Source of the DNA: Heliomicrobium undosum
Lineage (GTDB): Bacteria > Bacillota > Desulfitobacteriia > Heliobacteriales > Heliobacteriaceae
DNA length: 64,000 nucleotides
Assembly: GCF_009877425.1 (NCBI RefSeq)
Contig: NZ_WXEY01000003.1
Location: forward strand, 62,001-126,000
Direction of reading: 5' to 3'
A model generated the notes under the pieces. It did not search any database and was not told the DNA's origin. It saw only the letters and a program-made list of their open reading frames with translations. Below are positions 62,332 to 64,000 of this stretch, piece by piece (the stretch's first letter is position 1; every line of letters begins with the position of its first letter). A program made the position numbers and the translations under genes.

Positions 62332-64000
62332 AGGGTATTGGGCGCTGGTCCTTCACGCTCACCTCCCCTATGTGCGGCATCCCGAAAAGCCGGAATACAT
62401 GGAGGAGCGCTGGCTTTTCGAGGCCTTGACCGAGTGCTATCTGCCGCTCACTGAATCGTGGCTGCGCCTCCGCCGGGAGGAAGTCCCCTTTCAGGTGACC
62501 TTGTCGGTGACGCCCTCTCTGGCGGCCATGCTGACAGACAGCCTGCTGCAGGAGCGGTACTTGCGTTATCTCGGAAAAATGCTCGCCCTCGCCGATCAGG
62601 AGTTAGAGCGGACCCGGGATGGTCAGGACTTTGCGCCCCTATCCGCCATGTACAAGGAAAAACTGGAGGCCTGCCAGCGCCTCTTTCGCGATGAATGGAA
62701 CTGCCGGATCACCGATGCCTGGAAGTCGCTGGCCCAGTCTGGCCATCTCGACCTGTGGACCTCGGCGGCCACCCACGCTTTCCTGCCTTACGCGTCGGAA
62801 GGGAGCTGGCGGCCCCAGATCCGGACGGGGGTTGAGCAGCACAAGGCCATCTTCGGTATGGCGCCTCACGGCTTCTGGCTGCCTGAGTGCGCCTACGCTC
62901 CCGGTGTGGAAAAAGTGCTTGCCCAGGAGGGGATCGGCTGCTTCGTCGTCGACAACGGCACCTTCCGGCGGGCGTTGCCTGAGCCGGCGGGCTTTTACCA
63001 GCCGCTGCAGATCGGCCATCAGGTGTCGGCCTTCGCCCGCGATCCAGAGACCTCTCACCAGGTCTGGGACAAAAAAAGCGGCTATCCCGGAGACTACGAC
63101 TACCGCGAATTTTACCGTGACATCGGTTACGACCTGCCTTTTGAGGCGGTGGCGCCATACCTGGATACGGATGTGCCGTCTGATACGGGCTTCAAGTATT
63201 ACCGCATCACCGGAAATACTGATCACAAGGAACCCTACCGGCGCGACTGGGCGATGGGCAAGGTCAACCTGCACGCCAGCAACTTCGTCCAAAACCGCTG
63301 CGCCCAGGTGGAGCACCTGAGCGGCGCGATGGCGGAACCGCCCATCGTCGTCTCCCCCTATGACGCCGAGCTTTTCGGCCACTGGTGGTACGAGGGCCCC
63401 GATTTTCTGGAGGCGGTGCTACGCCGGATGGCCTCGCCCGATTCCCCAGCGGCCGCCTCTACGCCGCGCCGCTACCGGGAGGCCCATGGCGCCGGACCGG
63501 CGGGGCGCATCGCCTTCAGCACCTGGGGCGAGGACGGCTTCGGCAAGGTGTGGCTCAGTGTGGGGAACGACTGGGTCTACCGGCACCTGCACCGGGCCGA
63601 AAAAGAGATGGTCGCACTGGCCCAGGCTTTTCCCAAAGCTGAAGGCGACATAGGGCGCGCCTTGAACCAGGCGGCGAGGGAACTGATGCTTGCCCAGTCG
63701 AGTGACTGGCCCTTCATCATGTATACAGGCACGACGGTGGAATACGTCACCCGCCGGTTCGAGGAGCACCTCCAACTGTTCTGGTCCTTGGCCCGCTCCC
63801 TTAGAGAGGGCAAGGTCGATCAGTCAGCCCTTGCCGAGGCGGAGTGGAAGCACCCGCTCTTCGGCGACATCGATTATCTTGATTATGTCAGCTTTAACCG
63901 TCCCCTCGCCGAGGCAGCCTCCGCCCAGGCAGTTCCTTTCATCAAGGGAGAACCGGTATGGATGTTGACCTGGGAATACCCGCCGCGGGTGGTGGGCGGA
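62321..64000 (+). CDS. GH57 glucan branching-type enzyme fused to a glycosyltransferase (3' end outside window)
   Basis: From the GTG at 62321 (AAGGGGG 7 nt upstream) one frame of 560 codons runs to the window edge without a stop. GH57 motifs are LVLHAHLPYVRHP, GFWLPECAY with the nucleophile Glu (residue 189), SPYDAELFGHWWYEGP with the acid Asp (residue 348), and SSDWPFIMYTGTTVEY. At residues about 546-560 the frame reads VWMLTWEYPPRVVGG, the typical N-terminus of a GT-B glycosyltransferase (starch-synthase-like). This suggests that one polypeptide carries both a branching enzyme and a glucan synthase. Confidence 0.88.
   Translation, partial: MSVKGYWALVLHAHLPYVRHPEKPEYMEERWLFEALTECYLPLTESWLRLRREEVPFQVTLSVTPSLAAMLTDSLLQERYLRYLGKMLALADQELERTRDGQDFAPLSAMYKEKLEACQRLFRDEWNCRITDAWKSLAQSGHLDLWTSAATHAFLPYASEGSWRPQIRTGVEQHKAIFGMAPHGFWLPECAYAPGVEKVLAQEGIGCFVVDNGTFRRALPEPAGFYQPLQIGHQVSAFARDPETSHQVWDKKSGYPGDYDYREFYRDIGYDLPFEAVAPYLDTDVPSDTGFKYYRITGNTDHKEPYRRDWAMGKVNLHASNFVQNRCAQVEHLSGAMAEPPIVVSPYDAELFGHWWYEGPDFLEAVLRRMASPDSPAAASTPRRYREAHGAGPAGRIAFSTWGEDGFGKVWLSVGNDWVYRHLHRAEKEMVALAQAFPKAEGDIGRALNQAARELMLAQSSDWPFIMYTGTTVEYVTRRFEEHLQLFWSLARSLREGKVDQSALAEAEWKHPLFGDIDYLDYVSFNRPLAEAASAQAVPFIKGEPVWMLTWEYPPRVVGG

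Overview
The window looks like a chromosome segment of a spore-forming, moderately GC-rich Gram-positive of the Clostridia. It carries a tricistronic GerA-type germinant receptor operon, bacillithiol genes (bshB1, bshA), a PerR-type regulator, a TPP-controlled thiSGH operon, strong AGGAGG ribosome sites, and frequent GTG and TTG starts. A heliobacterium-like or Peptococcales-like host fits the mixture of multihaem cytochrome c, many PAS kinases and DUF4912/GH57 genes. No photosynthesis or rRNA marker is present, so the genus is an inference.

Layout. 1-4.3 kb: a restriction-type defence patch with an McrC-like nuclease (cut by the left edge), an McrB-like AAA+ ATPase and a DUF4928-like protein. 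4.3-7.1 kb: a FIST sensor protein with a small partner, a decayed chemoreceptor and a secreted coiled-coil protein. 7.1-13.1 kb: a leftward signalling run of PAS histidine kinase, SiaA-like phosphatase, SiaB-like kinase, SiaC-like target and a second PAS histidine kinase. 13.3-21.2 kb: a six-haem cytochrome c, a truncated metallo-beta-lactamase (MBL) fragment, a PfpI/DJ-1 protein, two U32-like proteins, a cNMP/DUF2225 protein, and a nitroreductase/MBL pair. 21.4-31.4 kb: a complete rightward chemosensory operon (CheY, CheC, hybrid kinase, CheR-TPR, double CheW, chemoreceptor with a CZB-like motif, CheA-REC, CheB). 31.5-33.3 kb: small membrane proteins and a ferritin preceded by nonamer repeats.

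33.3-42.7 kb is a type I-G (formerly I-U) CRISPR-Cas locus. Its array has about 25 repeats, with the young end next to the cas genes. The operon, all on the minus strand, is cas3 (C-terminal HD), csx17, csb1 and csb2 (Cas5-Cas6 type). No cas1, cas2 or cas4 occurs in the window, so spacer acquisition must be supplied elsewhere or be lost. The distal end of the array has decayed, and one fossil repeat now looks like a transcription terminator for the neighbouring gene.

42.8-64 kb: a holin-like membrane protein, thiSGH with its riboswitch and terminators, an AT-rich foreign-looking ORF, a divergently arranged ABC exporter, the ger operon (whose gerC-type gene appears to use a CTG start), serC, a PHP phosphatase, a DppA-type aminopeptidase, bshB1-bshA, a PerR-type redox patch (rubredoxin-like protein, DUF362 ferredoxin, perR), and DUF4912. 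The last gene is a GH57 enzyme that reads, without a stop, into what looks like the N-terminus of a GT-B glycosyltransferase at the right edge.
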